This document shows positions 1 to 12,639 of a stretch of 60,000 nucleotides of DNA, piece after piece. The stretch is taken from contig CAJNDS010001602.1 in NCBI GenBank assembly GCA_905221605.1, positions 290,501 to 350,500 on the forward strand. The letters run 5' to 3'. The stretch is from Symbiodinium natans (taxonomy: Eukaryota; Sar; Dinophyceae; Suessiales; Symbiodiniaceae). The number at the start of each line of letters is the position of its first letter. Position 1 is the first letter of the stretch. The notes under the pieces are model-generated. The model had not been told where the DNA came from, did no database searches, and saw only the letters and a list, made by a program, of their open reading frames with translations. Both the position numbers and the translations under genes were made by a program.

Positions 1-854
1 ACAAATGAGAAGTTGCAAACTCTTTACTATAGGATACTCCCCCTCCTCTTCACAACGCCTTCAAAATGAAAACTAGCACTGGCCGAGCTGCCATAAAGGC
101 AGTGGCGATGTGTACAATGAAGGCGCAGTAGTCCCAGGCGATACCGTTCTCTGGCGCTTCAATAGCCTTTGCTTTGTTGGGCTGGGCACCCGTTTGGTGC
201 CTCATGGTTCAATCAGGGTTTAAGGTTTAGGACGTTCGGAGATTGAGGGTTTCAGGCTTTGTCGTGCAGGTTTCATTTACGGCGTCCTGGTCCTAGTGCT
301 GTCGCCTGCACTGAGAGCAGGTTCACATGCCCCCAAACAATGTAAACCCTAGACCTTGGAGGTTGCTGTTGACATGCTCTTTTCAAAGCTGGACTTGCTC
401 CATTTCGGCAGGCCGGGCAGTCCTGACCATGGAACTTTTTGTTGTGTAGAATCGTAGAAGTCCCGCCGAAGAACTTCTCGAACACTATAAAGCAACAAGA
501 TGCCCTCACCTCTCAACACGAACACCCTCAAGCCGAAACCGCCGCCTTCTCCGCGTTGAACCGCGGATAAACGTCGATGTCCGCGGGGGCCCAAGGAAGG
601 ATCCTCATCAGGCTCCGCAGTAGGGGTTTGAGGCCCAGGGTTGCGGTGGTGAAGCGCTTAACCTTGAGGGTTCGGAAGTGTAGGTTCGCATTGAGCGTGT
701 TTGGATGCATTCGGGACTCGAGGGTTGACATAGTGACATACCCCATCATCCGACATTGCAGCTTGGTTCTACAAAGCTGGGGGGTTTTGCCCCTCGCCTG
801 GTGAGATAAGCCCGGATCCACACTGGGTAGCTGCAACATTTCATTGTAAAGCTT

Positions 855-905
855 TCGGCTGTCCGACACAAGAAACACCAAAGCTCCACAGTTGGACTGT
901 CGATG
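855..905 (-). CDS. Possible exon (ALVFLVSDSRKLYNEM)
   Basis: The minus-strand frame reads SNCGALVFLVSDSRKLYNEM. The strand followed by SDS is reminiscent of the central strand of NYN/PIN-like nucleases, but a single short motif cannot establish this. Splice sites were not resolved. Confidence 0.2.
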
Positions 906-2889
906 GTGGACGATACTTAGATCGACTAGCAATGGCTTCTTCTTCAACAGTCAGAAGGCTAGCTACCCGCCACCCACAGAGAAGAGCAATTGACAGCACG
1001 TCCAGCCAGGCTTTGTTTGCCTTGGCTTTGCCTAGGCATCTGAGTACACGTGAGGGTCATCACGATCAGTATTTTTCTGCGTGGCTTGGTGCATTTTGGT
1101 CCCCGAACTGGCCCTGTCCATGTGGCGGAACAAGTGGATGCTGGAGCCGCACTTTGAAACTCATGGTCTTCTGAACTTCTAAACTGTGCTCTCGTCCCTG
1201 ATGCTCCGTAAGGATCGTCATCATGGCATGGAGCATTGCCTTCAGCATCCACGATGCAAAGTTTCAGATATGTTTGCCTCCATTTGCGTAGATGTTTGCG
1301 CGCCGGGGCACAGCCTGTCGTTTGCGAACCTCTTCATGGACAGTGTGCGGGACCCGCGTCAGCTTCTTGAGGCGTGAGGCAGAACATGCTTGATCATCCA
1401 CGTTCGGCACTTTCTGATGGAGACTCTGGCTTGGAGTTGGCATGCAGGAGCTAGACCCCAATAGGAAAAAGCACCTCTCTCCACTGAACCTGGACTCAAC
1501 AACCCGTATTGAAATAAGCCTCAAAAGCCTCTTCCAGCTCCTGTAGAACTTAAGCCGCGACATCCAACTCTTCGACGGCCCGAAGCCTGAAACCTTTGCA
1601 ACAAGAAAACAGCCACAGGAAAGCTGAAAAGCACGCCTATTTCCGGCAAGGCACACCTTGAGAGCATAGAGCAAGCAGGCAGGTAGCGCCCGCCAAACAT
1701 AAATGATCTTGGCCACCTTGTTCTGATGCGATGGCTAAAACTCAGCGTTTTTTTGGTATTGAGGGTGATGGGCGTAGAGAAGCGAAAAGCCTGGAATTCA
1801 AGCTGGAGACCAGGTCTTCAGTGCTTGCGTGGCGTACCCTGTCGTGCTCAACGTGCCTCTAGCAGTGAACGGAACGCTCCTACTGCCTGCTGCCATTTGG
1901 TGTCTTTTGGTTTCTATTCGTGTGCTGGTTAATAAGTGTTTTGCTGATTCTCTTCGTGCATGGCCTGCATGCTCCTGCAGTGTTGACATGCTAGGAGGCG
2001 GCTGTAGCGGTTACAGCCCTAGACCTCAAAACCACTAAAGACAAATCTTTACAAATCTCGTTGAACATTGTCATCCCGTGAACGTGAGTGTGCCAGACTG
2101 CACCAATGTCGGCTCATCGCGGGCTGTGCCTAAAAGGCTCACTGAAACAAAGCGTGCTGGGGCTCGAACCAAGGTGTGCTGCAGAAATGGCACCACGCAC
2201 CCCATCAGGAAGCCAACCAGGTAGTTTACGTAGAGGCCGCCTGGAGCAAGAAAGGTCGTACATCTATCCACAAGGAAAAAGCTGCGACCGCAGCACCTAC
2301 AGAGATCTAAAGAGTGCGAGGGTGTCCCTGAGCCCTAACCCGGATCTAGAACGTGCTTAGACCCCGAACCGATGGTTCCTGGCACGTGCATGTTGTAGAA
2401 GGACTCGCCGATCGTGGATTCGAGGCCTTGGAGTTTGGTCAGGTAGCCCTTAAGGGTGGGTTTGGGGTGTAGGGTTTCCGGGTGTTTGGAACCTGGACTC
2501 AGGAGTTGAGATACTGTGTGCCGATACTTGAGGCAGGGCCATCCGGTCCACAACAGGCTCAACCCCCCAAAATGCTGCAGCCCGAGATGTTCATAAGAAC
2601 CTTGCGGACACACCTTGGCATCTGACAGTCTGTGACGGTACATGGTTGAATTTGCGGCTGACGCAGCACCTGCCTAGTTTGCCAGCTCTCTAAATCAAGG
2701 TCCCCCTACTTCGGAGGTACCCTAAGTCTAAGGGGGATTTGCTAACGGGAACTCAAAAATGGATGAACTTCCAGAACTGGCCGACTAAGCTTAGGGCTCC
2801 TGATTAAACAGTCGGTCATGGGCTTCAAGCAGCAGACACTTCCGAGCAACCATCAAACCTTTGGAGTTTTCTTGAGAGTGAGTACAGGT

Positions 2890-3017
2890 TGGATCCCTGA
2901 GCCCATATCTTGACCCGAACACTGTGAAAACGAGCGGCCAAGATTGCCAGTCTCGATGAGTGGGATCAGCAGGTCTACCCTGCCACCCTCTTTGCCCAAA
3001 GAGGCCCACGCGGTCAC
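2890..3017 (-). CDS. Candidate exon behind a strong acceptor
   Basis: A good pyrimidine tract and CAG (TTTTCTATTCCAG) precede a frame reading VTAWASLGKEGGRVDLLIPL. A second frame over the same bases is also open, and the 3' boundary was not found. It is listed for its acceptor, not for homology. Confidence 0.22.
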
Positions 3018-6000
3018 CTGGAATAGAAAATAACATGACTGCAGGAGTTGTTTTCCATTGAGGTTCTTTTCCAGGAGCTTCTGTTGATGAAGGGTTCTTC
3101 CGTGAAAGCAGTGAATGAGGGGACCCTGATTTAGAACGAACAACTGTTGGTTTTGCGACTCAACTGTGGTCTCTGAAGAGGGTTCAAGAGACCCAAATGC
3201 CCTTATTCCCGAAGCCCTATAAGCCCAAATCAAGCCAAGTTCAAGTGAGAGACTGCCAGGCCGAGCCAAGTGTTGAACAGCTGGACGGACGTGTTGAGCA
3301 CAAAGATGAAAGTGTCACTGCGCTCCTAAGACTCCGGAAAGAAGCTGCGGAGAAGACGCTGTACGTTCTTGGCAGATGCAGCTCAAAGACAGTGAGGAAT
3401 TCCATGCGCAAGAATGGCATCTTTGCAGCAGTTCTACATCTAACCTCGTCGCCCACTCTGCGCAGCGGCACGTGCACCCCAAACCCTTATCCACGTACGC
3501 TACAAGTGCACTTTCGTCCTTCTTCTTGAAGCCACAGAAGTTCGCCTGGTCGTACACCTGCAGAGAAGCTTGGGATTGTTGGGGGCAGCGGTCGAACCGT
3601 CAGACATAGCAAGAATCAGCAACATGATAGCAGGAAGTAGCTCATCTGGTGGTAGCACAGATTGAGTACCAACGTTCAAGTACAAGCTTCAATGTTGTTT
3701 TTTGAGAGGTTCGAGATATCACTTGCACGTCCAGCCCGCTCCAACTGCAGGTGTTACGGGGGTTTCGGGTTTAGGGAGGGGAGAGTGGTGATAAGATCGC
3801 GGGCTGCTATTTTGCGAGATGCGGCTGATTCTGAACATGTGCTGGACTCTCGTACGAGAGCTCTAAGGACTCTTCAGCGAACTAGAAATCCTATCGCATG
3901 GTCCAACAGCTGCTTTGTATTTGGTGTTGAACACACAAACTACCCATATCTGAGTCCCACACAAGCGCCTCTAGTTCAAACACCTTCGCCTGTCACATTT
4001 TCTCCTGCTGGCCCCCGATCAAAAACATCCGGTAACACACCCCAGGAACAAATTTGCACATGACACTTCCCTAGTAGGATGGTGGACTTCTGGAAGCTAC
4101 AACCAGGCACCTTAGCGCCGATCTGCTGGTTGACCTCGGCTGGAGGAAGCCCGCAGCTATGACTCCTACGGCAACGAACTTCAGAACTTAGCACTTTAGC
4201 AGCCCAGCAGCAAGGCCCAGAAGCAGGCCGGCTACCACTTGACCTTTCTATTGCAAAGTCGGGTTAGGCGTTGAAGGGCAAAGTCCCGCTACCTTTCTGC
4301 CAACTACTTTCCCAGTTGCGCACTCGATGGTCGCTTAGGGCCTCATCTCTTCCTATTGTTGTGGCAGCGGGTGTAGACTGCCTCTTACCATGCCAGCGAC
4401 CTGGAAAACCAATCCGCAGATCGGGCAAAATGCTTAGACTTATACATTACTGCATGAGGCACCGGATCGGAAAGTTGGGGCGTTCGTTGTTCAGTGGTCT
4501 AGTGCCAACCGCTTGTTTTGCAGCAAAACAGTCACGCAAGTTTCTGGGACCTTCCAGAAGCTGGGACACACAACCTCTGGTTCTAGCTTTCAGGGATTCA
4601 GGTTTGACAAACTTTGGATCGTTAGAGAAACCTCGCAGCAGACAACAAAGCCGTTGTGCTGCTGCGGGGCTTGGGCCGCCAGCGATCTGACCTGATTGGT
4701 TGAAAGGGCCCACCACGAAGACCTGAGTACGAACTACAGGGCTTTCGTGCATTCGACGGTTCGACATCCACGTTCGGTGTGTCTTCATGCCAACACCAGA
4801 AATGCCAGCTCAGAGCACACGCAGCCATCACTCAACACCCTGCATCACAACCATGCCGCAATTCACCTGCCAAACTCTCTGAAGAGGTTGGAATAGGAAT
4901 AGGCCCTGAAACTCCCGCCCAACGAAAAGTCACTGTCAACTGCAGGCCGAGTACGTTGTAGGGAAAAATCACGAGGGCGTTTGCCTCGATCAGCTGCGTG
5001 TTGGGAGTTAGGGCCTGCTAAATGTGTTTAGTGCGTTAAAGTAGCATTTTCGGGAATCAAGGTATAATTGTTTGCCTCCCACCTATCAGCGCCTGGCAGG
5101 GTTGGGGGTTTGGGCTTGGGTGCTGACTGCTTGGGTTTTGGGAGCTTTCGTGGTAGCGGCAGTAATGGCATCATCCTCGGGAGATCCATATCCTCAAGGT
5201 AGCAACCCATTTGCAGCGGCTGCGCTGTCATGCGGGGGCTTGTCGTCACATCCTTCGAATGGAGCCACCAAGCAAACCCCGAAATGTGGGTCTGAGCCGT
5301 GGGCCAGCAGAAAAAACAGGATCACCTTCAGCGCGCCAACCCTGAGTGCCGGAGCTGGGTGGGCGATTTCTGCAAGGATTAGCTGCCAAGTAAGGCTGGC
5401 TTGAGAGCAGCCATTAGAGAGCTCCACGCTTGACACCCTTGCGACCCTGAGGCCCTCAGCCTGTTGGCTTCAGAGCCAGGTTTACATAAGCTTCAGAGCT
5501 TCAGCAGCTTTAGGGTTGAGGAGCTTAGGCTTGGTGTCTGTTGGGGTCAACCAAGCCCACCCCCGTCAGCCCCGCACAAAAGAAAAAACACTGAAGCGGC
5601 AACGGTCACAAAAGCCGGAGATTTCTAGGCTGCATGGGAAACTTGTTCCCGTCAGTTTACCACCATACCAACGTGCACCACGAAATTCTTGCAGAGCCCC
5701 ATGAGTCGTTGGTGGTGGCTCCATGTCCGGAGGGTGGGTGGGAGGACTATGCTCGGTTTGAAGGATCACACACGCCCTGGAACTCGTGGAGATACCAGCA
5801 TCTGCGCAAAGCAACATTCAAAGACGCATCCATGCAATTACTTGATATTGCAATGGCATATACTCTTTGAGCAGTTCCAGTGTCAGGTAGGTTGCACCAC
5901 GAGAGGAACCCTAATAACAAGGGCCTGCTGCATGCGTCACCGTACCCTAAACCCCAGGCCTCCCCACCTTAAACCCTTCCTTGAAACCATACCTAAATGC

Positions 6001-6599
6001 TTTCTTAGGTGCTTAGTCTGACTGGCAGTCTGACCAAGCGCTTGGCAACATGGAATCTGAGAGTGTGGCACGGCGTTGAAGACAACTTGACCGCTGGTGT
6101 TTGCCTGCACACACACACACACACTACGTTCAGCGTCAGCAATCAGAAGGAGCATGCAACAGAGCCGACCTGGTTCTCCCAAAACACTGAGACAGGATCG
6201 AAGTCGACTTCTTCGACCACCTTAGGCTAACGTTAAAGAAAGTGGTTGTGGCTGTGGCTAGCGTTGAAGCGAGTCGTGGTTCGTTTTCTTTGCCGGGTGA
6301 GGATTGCCTGGCCTATGCATTGTGTCCTGATGATGACTGCTGTTGTGCAATTTGACATCTGAACTGGCATGTTCATGTGCACCCTCCACCCGAAAGCTTT
6401 AGACTTTAGCCACCATCCAGCCGAGCTGCGGCATTTGGAAAGGGCGACCCAGATAGCAAATCTGCATCGGCACCTTTCATTGGCGACAGCTCAGAGTCGT
6501 TTCAGACATTACGAACACGTGCAAGGTCACAAAAGATGAAAATGGAGGATGGAAATTGTTCTGGTCCGCCTCCACTGGGCATCTTAGCCACAGTCCTAC

Positions 6600-6791
6600 C
6601 CGAAGCGCTTCCACCCATTGCCGATGATTCGAAGCCAAACAACCGGCAGCAACTCCTGATCCATCTTGCGATCTGAATTCTTCATGCAGCGGGGCCACGA
6701 AAACGGTCTCGAACCAGGTCACGGGATCTTGGCTTGCAAATTGCTTCGGACACTCGGGGCATGGGCGCTTTGGGCTTTCCGAGGTTTTGGC
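6600..6791 (-). CDS. Candidate exon (CPECPKQFASQD)
   Basis: The minus-strand frame contains PKRPCPECPKQFASQDPVTW then ETVFVAPLHEEFRSQDGSG and reaches a GTAGGA donor after VEALR. It is protein-like, with a C-x2-C pair that lacks an obvious partner pair. The start is not fixed. The function is unknown. Confidence 0.3.
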
Positions 6792-7007
6792 TTTCAAGGG
6801 CCCTGACCTCGACGAAAAACAGGATCCAACTCCTTGTGAGTCAGATTAGACTTTAGCGGCTGAGGTGCTGCAATTGGGACCCATCTGATCCCAAAGCACT
6901 CACGTCTTTCAGGTTTCTAACATACGACAAGCAGCTGGCCATCACGGAAGATGATGAAGGCTCGCCCTGTGGACTTCATCTGCCTTGCAAGGCCCAGGCG
7001 TCAAGAG

Positions 7008-7062
7008 AATATATATATATATATAGATATTATATATACATATATATATATATGTATATGTA
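7008..7062. repeat. (TA)n / (TATATG) microsatellite
   Basis: About 55 bp of TA and TATATG units in otherwise GC-balanced DNA. Confidence 0.9.
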
Positions 7063-8975
7063 TGGGGCTTAAGGCTTGAGGTTTTCGGAGCTTGGTGCTT
7101 CTCTTCTGGGGGCTTCGGGCTCTGTAGCTTTCTTGCTGGGTCCAGGCCCACTTGCGCCTTGTGACAAGGAGACCCAGGGATCCCAGAAGTCAAAGAACCT
7201 ACCTTCCGCCCAGTACTAAACCAAACTCAGACTTAGACTATCCGCAGGGGCAGAAGATGCCAATAGAACAAAATGACGAAAGCCGCTTAAACGGGAAGAG
7301 GTGAGACGTGAAGAGGCCAGAAGGCACGGGAGGTCTGTGTCGATGGGGTTCCACGAGTACAGAACCGTACTTGAGAAAGGCTGAATCTGGCTCACTGCCG
7401 CCACGAACTGATGCAGGATCCCTTCACAACCTCCATTAACCGCCCAAACGCGGCCAGGTCGCCCTTTGCTAAACCAACTCTGAACTGTTTGCTGGTCCTG
7501 GCCGCCAAAAGCCGGGGACGTGGACAAAAAGGGCTTAGCACGGCAGAGCGTGGAACTTCAGGGCTCTTCCCACGACAATTTGAAGCCGAGTCAACTTGAC
7601 CTAAGCCCCATAAACCTAAACCCCAACATCTGCTTGCGGTGCAGGGCATGTGTTTTAAACTTTTGGGTGGGCTGCTCGTTTAATACTTGGTGCGCACGGA
7701 GCCCGCATCAACGACATCCCTTTTGATCCCTGAACTGGACTGGACCGTCCTTTGGTCTGGGCTCCTACCACAGCGCCGCTGAGAACTCAGCTCTCGTCTT
7801 CGGCTCCCTCAAGTTTCGGGGTTTATGGCGCAGGTCCTGCTGTAGCACATGTTGATGCTCAGCCTCATGCACTGCCTGGCGGGCGTTGGGCTGCTTGGAC
7901 ATGAGAGGTTCTGTTAAGCCCTAGGGCACGCTGAAACTGCACTTCGCCCGGAGGGTCGTCGGAGCTGAAGCGTTTGAGTGAGGCTTTGTGTGTGCTTCCT
8001 TGTTTCCTTTCCTTTTTGTTTGCTTCTCTGTTTTGGTTGTTGTGGGGGAGGGTGGGGAGGTTTTCGACTCTAACTCTCGTGCACGGCAGATGCAGACTGC
8101 GCTTCACGCTCTCGGTCGGACGGCACAACTAGACAACAGCACCCACTCCGCCTCCTCAATGATCACCCCTACTGACCACAAATACCAACCGCAAGCAACT
8201 TGCAGGGGGCAGGGCTGCTGTGTCTGGCAAACTGGGGTCTCAGAGCCTCAACACGGCGAAGCTTGATTGAAATGTAGAGATTGCACGTGGATGAACGCCC
8301 AGGACCACGCAAGTCAATCTTCCATTCTGGGTGCTTGCACTACGCCGCTACGCCAAGGCGCACAACTTCTTGCCTCACTCTGTGCGACGAATCTTCTGTT
8401 TCCAGTCTCTATCCCATTCCCTGGTCGATGTGCATGAATGCCCTTTTCTTCTGTTGGTTTTTTGTTGTTCCTCCTCGCACACGCTCGCACACGCCCAAGC
8501 CGCCTTTCGGTAGCCCGAGCCAGCGAATATCGCTACTAGTATCGGTGGTTGACTCAGTGGTTGACAATCAATCGTCAGGAGGTTTTTCAAACTTTTCAAA
8601 CTGCAGGTCAAGGCCTCGGAGGTAAAATCCGTGTCCGACAGGGTCACTGCGCTTTGCAGTTCCATCTCCTCAGCCCCCGGATGAGTTTCCAGGCATCTTT
8701 GGGCGCTTGGAGGTGGCTTAAGGGTTTGGCATCCAAGAGGGGCCTCATAGAGGATTTGGGGATGAAAGGCTTGCGGCGCTGAAGGTTCCAGGCTTCAGTT
8801 CAGGGCCCCGGTCAAAGGGGAGGATGAAGGCTTGCGAAGTATTCACGATTACCACCGCCCACTCGCAGGCCGCATGAAGACAGAAACCTCAGCTTCCTTC
8901 TTTGTCGCTATCTCCTCAGCTCTCTACTGCAGCAACAACCCGAGAGCAACCCTGAACTAAGGCGCTGGCTCTAGC

Positions 8976-9020
8976 CTTGGTAATATTGGAGAGCATCGTC
9001 TCCACCTCCTGGCGCAAGTC
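8976..9020 (-). CDS. Candidate exon (DLRQEVETMLSNITK)
   Basis: Fifteen codons, DLRQEVETMLSNITK, lie between a CCCGAG acceptor preceded by a pyrimidine-rich stretch and a GC donor. The peptide is an amphipathic helix and shares strand and context with the two upstream candidates. The phase with the previous exon was not resolved. No family was recognised. Confidence 0.35.
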
Positions 9021-9069
9021 CTCGGGAGGGGAAGGGTGGGGGAAAAGGAAGGGATTTGGGGTTGCGGGC

Positions 9070-9127
9070 CCATAGAAGTCTGCATGGCCGCGCGCCACGC
9101 GCGCCACTTCGAACATTCCGTTCAAAA
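9070..9127 (-). CDS. Candidate exon (LNGMFEVARVARGHADFY)
   Basis: The segment lies between an AATGCAG acceptor and a GC donor (GCCCGC) and encodes LNGMFEVARVARGHADFY. It reads as a helix followed by a polar turn. It could be the exon after 9849-10028. The function is not recognised. Confidence 0.4.
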
Positions 9128-9848
9128 CTGCATTGGCAAGCGGGCAAGCCATGCCAGGCCATGCCGAAGTGGAATGGAAACCGGAAGAAACAATGAGGGC
9201 GCACAGTCTGGTGATGTATAGGGTTTAGAGAGGATTCTCACGACATCATCCTCATCAGCATCAAAATTCAACGGCTCAGCCAACGCCACTTCGACACATG
9301 GTCATTGAGCCTCGAGCAGCACAAAAGACAAAATGCACGCAACCAAGCTGCCGAATAGTCGTAGGCGATGCCTTGGCTAAGGACTTCTAGCAGCTCAGGA
9401 CTCCCAGAGGTTTGCGAAGAAGGCTGAGGGCTGAGGGAGTTCAACACCTACCTTCTGGCAATGTTCTGGCACTTTGCAGCGTTGATTGCCAGGGCCTGTA
9501 GCTACCGTTGGCAACTAAAGACTTCCCTAAACCCTGATTAGCATTAGGCGTCGCAAGCCCATCCAGTTCGTCTCTCGTCTTTCTAGCCTCTAAGACTCTA
9601 TGCTTTGAGGCCCATCGGCTTCAAGACCCTCCCTGCGTTGCTGTGCTTATGGGCCGCCGAGATGACGTCTAAACATCTGGGAGAACTCTTTCTGCCGAGA
9701 AAGAAGCACGACCACCAAGCCACCTAAAATAGGTCTGACACACCCCGTCGAACCCTGAGGGGCTATACCAAGTCGCCAGGGCCCTGGTTCAACATAATAG
9801 CCCGGGACCCCAAACACCTGACCGCGTTTTCTCGACGAGGGCACTCAC

Positions 9849-10028
9849 GCCATGCACACAGTTGGACATGCCCAGCTGTTCGAGCTTCGCCCCAAGTTTT
9901 TTCTCGAACTGCTTTTGGAGAGATTTCTTCATCTCATCCTGCCATGCCGAGCAGAGGGGGTCAGAAAACTGCTCCCAATTTCTCCTTACAGACCTCATCT
10001 TTGCCCACACGGGTCCAGACGTCCAGTA
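9849..10028 (-). CDS. Candidate exon, 60 codons, Lys-rich helix
   Basis: The exon runs from a GGTTAG acceptor to a perfect GTGAGT donor and contains exactly 60 codons. The N-terminal part reads WTSGPVWAKMRSVRRNWEQF. The second half, DEMKKSLQKQFEKKLGAKLE, is a charged amphipathic helix. The length, the consensus donor and the absence of stops support a real exon. No family was recognised. It probably belongs with the two exon candidates just downstream on the same strand. Confidence 0.5.
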
Positions 10029-10887
10029 CTAACCGGTACTAACCATGAGAGGCATGTCCTGCCTCGTCCGTCATGTGTGCTGGCAGGCCGGTCCTCGGCA
10101 TACACCCGAGTCTCGATTTGCGGTTAAGGTAAGCTCAAGCTGAAGGTTTGGGCTTAAAAATTTGCTGTGTCTGCACTTTCATTGGCCGAGGGTAGTTGGT
10201 TTGGACTATCTGCCAACATACCCAAGCAAGCTGTGCGCAGATTTACCCTGCCGTGTCCTGACACGAGAACCTCCTCAAGCCCGCTCCAAATGGCTTACGC
10301 GACTCCTCCATTGCCCCTTAAGACCAGCCTGACATATTTGCTTTGGGCACAGGTTGAGGAATGCGTCCATTTGTAGAGGGTCATGCGAACTAAACCCCCA
10401 AACGCACACCACCCAAGGCCCCAGCAACAGAAGGGCATAGTCTGAACAGTCAGCATTGCGCTCGTCAAACAAGTGGACAAAGTTCAAGCAACCTGGGATT
10501 TGAGTTTACTCATCGGGGTCTGGGCCTCCGATTTGTGAGTTTGTGGGGTCTTCTAACCCGCTGATCCGACTTTGACAGCTTAGGGCTTCGGTGACTTAGG
10601 GCAAAAATCAGTGCTGGCACCACGCCCCGAGCCCACAGCTGGAAAATCTCAAGCTGGAGCCACCACTACCCTAGATGAACCCACAAAGCAACAGAACAGA
10701 AGGAAAGGCCGACACATCCGAAATTTCATCCAACAAAAAAACTCTGAACCCTAATGGTGAAGCTGTGGGGCTGTAGGCTTGTTGAAGCGACAAGGCCTGC
10801 TGCGCTGTCACAAATCGCGGCTGATGCGTCTCAAAGTTTTCGGCACAGTCGCGGGACCACGGGTTTGCACTGTTCATCAAGTTTTGG

Positions 10888-11125
10888 TTGGTGCGAGAAG
10901 AGGTTCTAGAGGCTGAAGCAACCAACGTTGAGGGTTCAAAGATGGCATCCCTCACTAAATGCCACGTTTGTAGACAGTCTGTGACGAAGGGGGGTGGGAG
11001 GGGTCCCAGGTGCTACTTCGCCCACCCCGAGAAAAAGGGATGTGATGGACACAAGGCATCCAGCACAAATTTAAGTTGGCGGTCTCTGTTGGAGCACAGC
11101 AATGCTTCGGATTTCGATTTTGCAG
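10888..11125 (+). CDS. Candidate exon with Cys/His metal-binding pattern
   Basis: The plus-strand frame reads KCHVCRQSV, then RCYFAHPEKKGCDGH, giving C-x2-C, C-x3-H and C-x2-H arrangements suited to a zinc site. It continues as SWRSLLEHSNASDFDF and ends at a GTTCGT donor (TTTTGCAG before it). The in-frame ATG at 10888 could be the start. It lies opposite to the main gene direction in the window, and the GGGTGGGAGGG stretch inside it lowers confidence. No specific zinc-finger family was assigned. Confidence 0.38.
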
Positions 11126-12124
11126 GTTCGTGATGCTGAGGTGGCGGCGAAGACAATGACAAACAAAGCACCTCAGTTAAATCTGACTTCAGAAGGCGGC
11201 CCGGTTCAATAGTCGGGGGTTGTGGGTGTGGCCCTTCAATCTCTGCGCATTGACGGCCTTTCTTCGGAGACATCTCCTGAAGTTCGTGCTGGAGTGTCTT
11301 TCTACCCATGCAGGTGCATCGATTTCTCCCAACAAGAAACGCCCGACCGACAAAATACCGCAACGGGAAATATCATTAACCGGCAACTTGGCTGGGCTGC
11401 AAAACACACAGATTTAAATTGAAGATGACCAAAGGCAAGGGGGCTATTGGGTCTTGTTGCGAGCTTACTTCGAATCTGGTCATGTTTTGGGCCCCCCAAT
11501 GGGTGCTTCTGCGTTCGGATCTCAGGCACAGAGCGTCCGGAAGCTGTGCCCCGCGAAGTCCTGGAGAGCCTGCGCCTGGGTTGTCAAGGACACCCGGACG
11601 ACTGCGATGTTTAGGATGAAGGCAAAGCGGTGCCGAAGAAAAAACCTGAAGCGCTTCCACGAACGTGCACCTGTCCGTCCAAGAGACAAACCGCACCAAC
11701 CCCCTGGCAATGTATGGGTCGGCAGTGCGTTCTCTACCAAAACCCCAAGCCCCTCCAACCATGGACCGAGGGCGATGCCAACCCTCAACATCAGGAGAGT
11801 TACTCCCTACAGGCTGATAACTCCGACATGGGCCAAGGTCTCTGCCCGTCCATGCCGCGTGAACTGATCACAGCGACCCAAAGCTGACCAAAGTACCTGA
11901 TCTGGGACTTTCTGGTCTCCCTGGGGTTGTCAATAGATGCAAACTACCGTAAACCAAGTGGATGACCCGATAGAGAATCGGCCCCTCGACCCTCCCCATC
12001 CTACAGCTACCTGATTTGCAAGCCACCCTGTCGTTTGCTGGGCACTCCACGTCCAGGGCTCTAGAAAGGAAATGAGTATGCATGCGCAGCTGCACAGGGG
12101 AGCTTACATACACATGTAGCAATG

Positions 12125-12139
12125 CACACACACACACAC

Positions 12140-12172
<33 letters not shown>

Positions 12173-12206
12173 TGTATGTATGCATATACATGCACACATG
12201 TATGTC

Positions 12207-12266
<60 letters not shown>

Positions 12267-12275
12267 TATACGTAT
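12125..12275. repeat. Microsatellites (AC)n, (TATG)n, (TA)n
   Basis: Adjacent AC, TATG (about 12 units) and TA runs. They are simple repeats without coding meaning. Confidence 0.95.
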
Positions 12276-12549
12276 GCAGATGCGTGCACAAGACAGTACT
12301 ATTTCACAAATGCACAAGTATAGTTGTTGGGTTGTTTGGGGACTGTTTGGGCGTAGGTTTGGGGTCCGGATTCACTGCACTTACTGGGCGGACCCTGTTG
12401 CGCAATTTTGGAATGATAATGGGCACTCACTCACCCTGAAGCGCCAGGAAATCAACTTTGACTCCCGGCTAAACCTTTGCCAAATAATTCTCTCGCGCAC
12501 AACGAAAGCTTCTGGATTCCGACCCTGAACCCACAGTTCTGGGACCTGC

Positions 12550-12639
12550 CAAGGTCCTGAACTCCAATTTGAGAGAGGCTGCGGCGGGATCCGCGCTGGA
12601 ATCCTGAAAAGCCGCTTCCATCTTGCTGACAAAGGCAGC
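12550..12639 (-). CDS. Candidate exon, 30 codons (AAFVSKMEAAFQDSS)
   Basis: The segment has a GTGCCAG acceptor and a GC donor and holds exactly 30 codons, with AAFVSKMEAAFQDSSADPAA then LKLEFRTL. It is protein-like. It may belong to the same minus-strand gene as the membrane-type exon at 13.7-13.9 kb, but no join was demonstrated. Confidence 0.4.

Larger units (their letters stand above)
1..8900. other. Mostly intron-like or intergenic DNA
   Basis: No gene was recognised apart from weak exon candidates near 0.86, 2.9 and 6.6 kb. The stretch carries scattered degenerate telomere-like words (for example GGGTTTAAGGTTTAG at 0.21 kb, CTTAGGG and CCCTAAACC at 5.95 kb) and short AC and TA repeats. 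Confidence 0.5.

Noticed and set aside
12082-12528. 148-codon plus-strand frame with Tyr/Ile/Met repeats
   Set aside because: The frame runs through AC, TATG and TA microsatellites and has no independent protein features.
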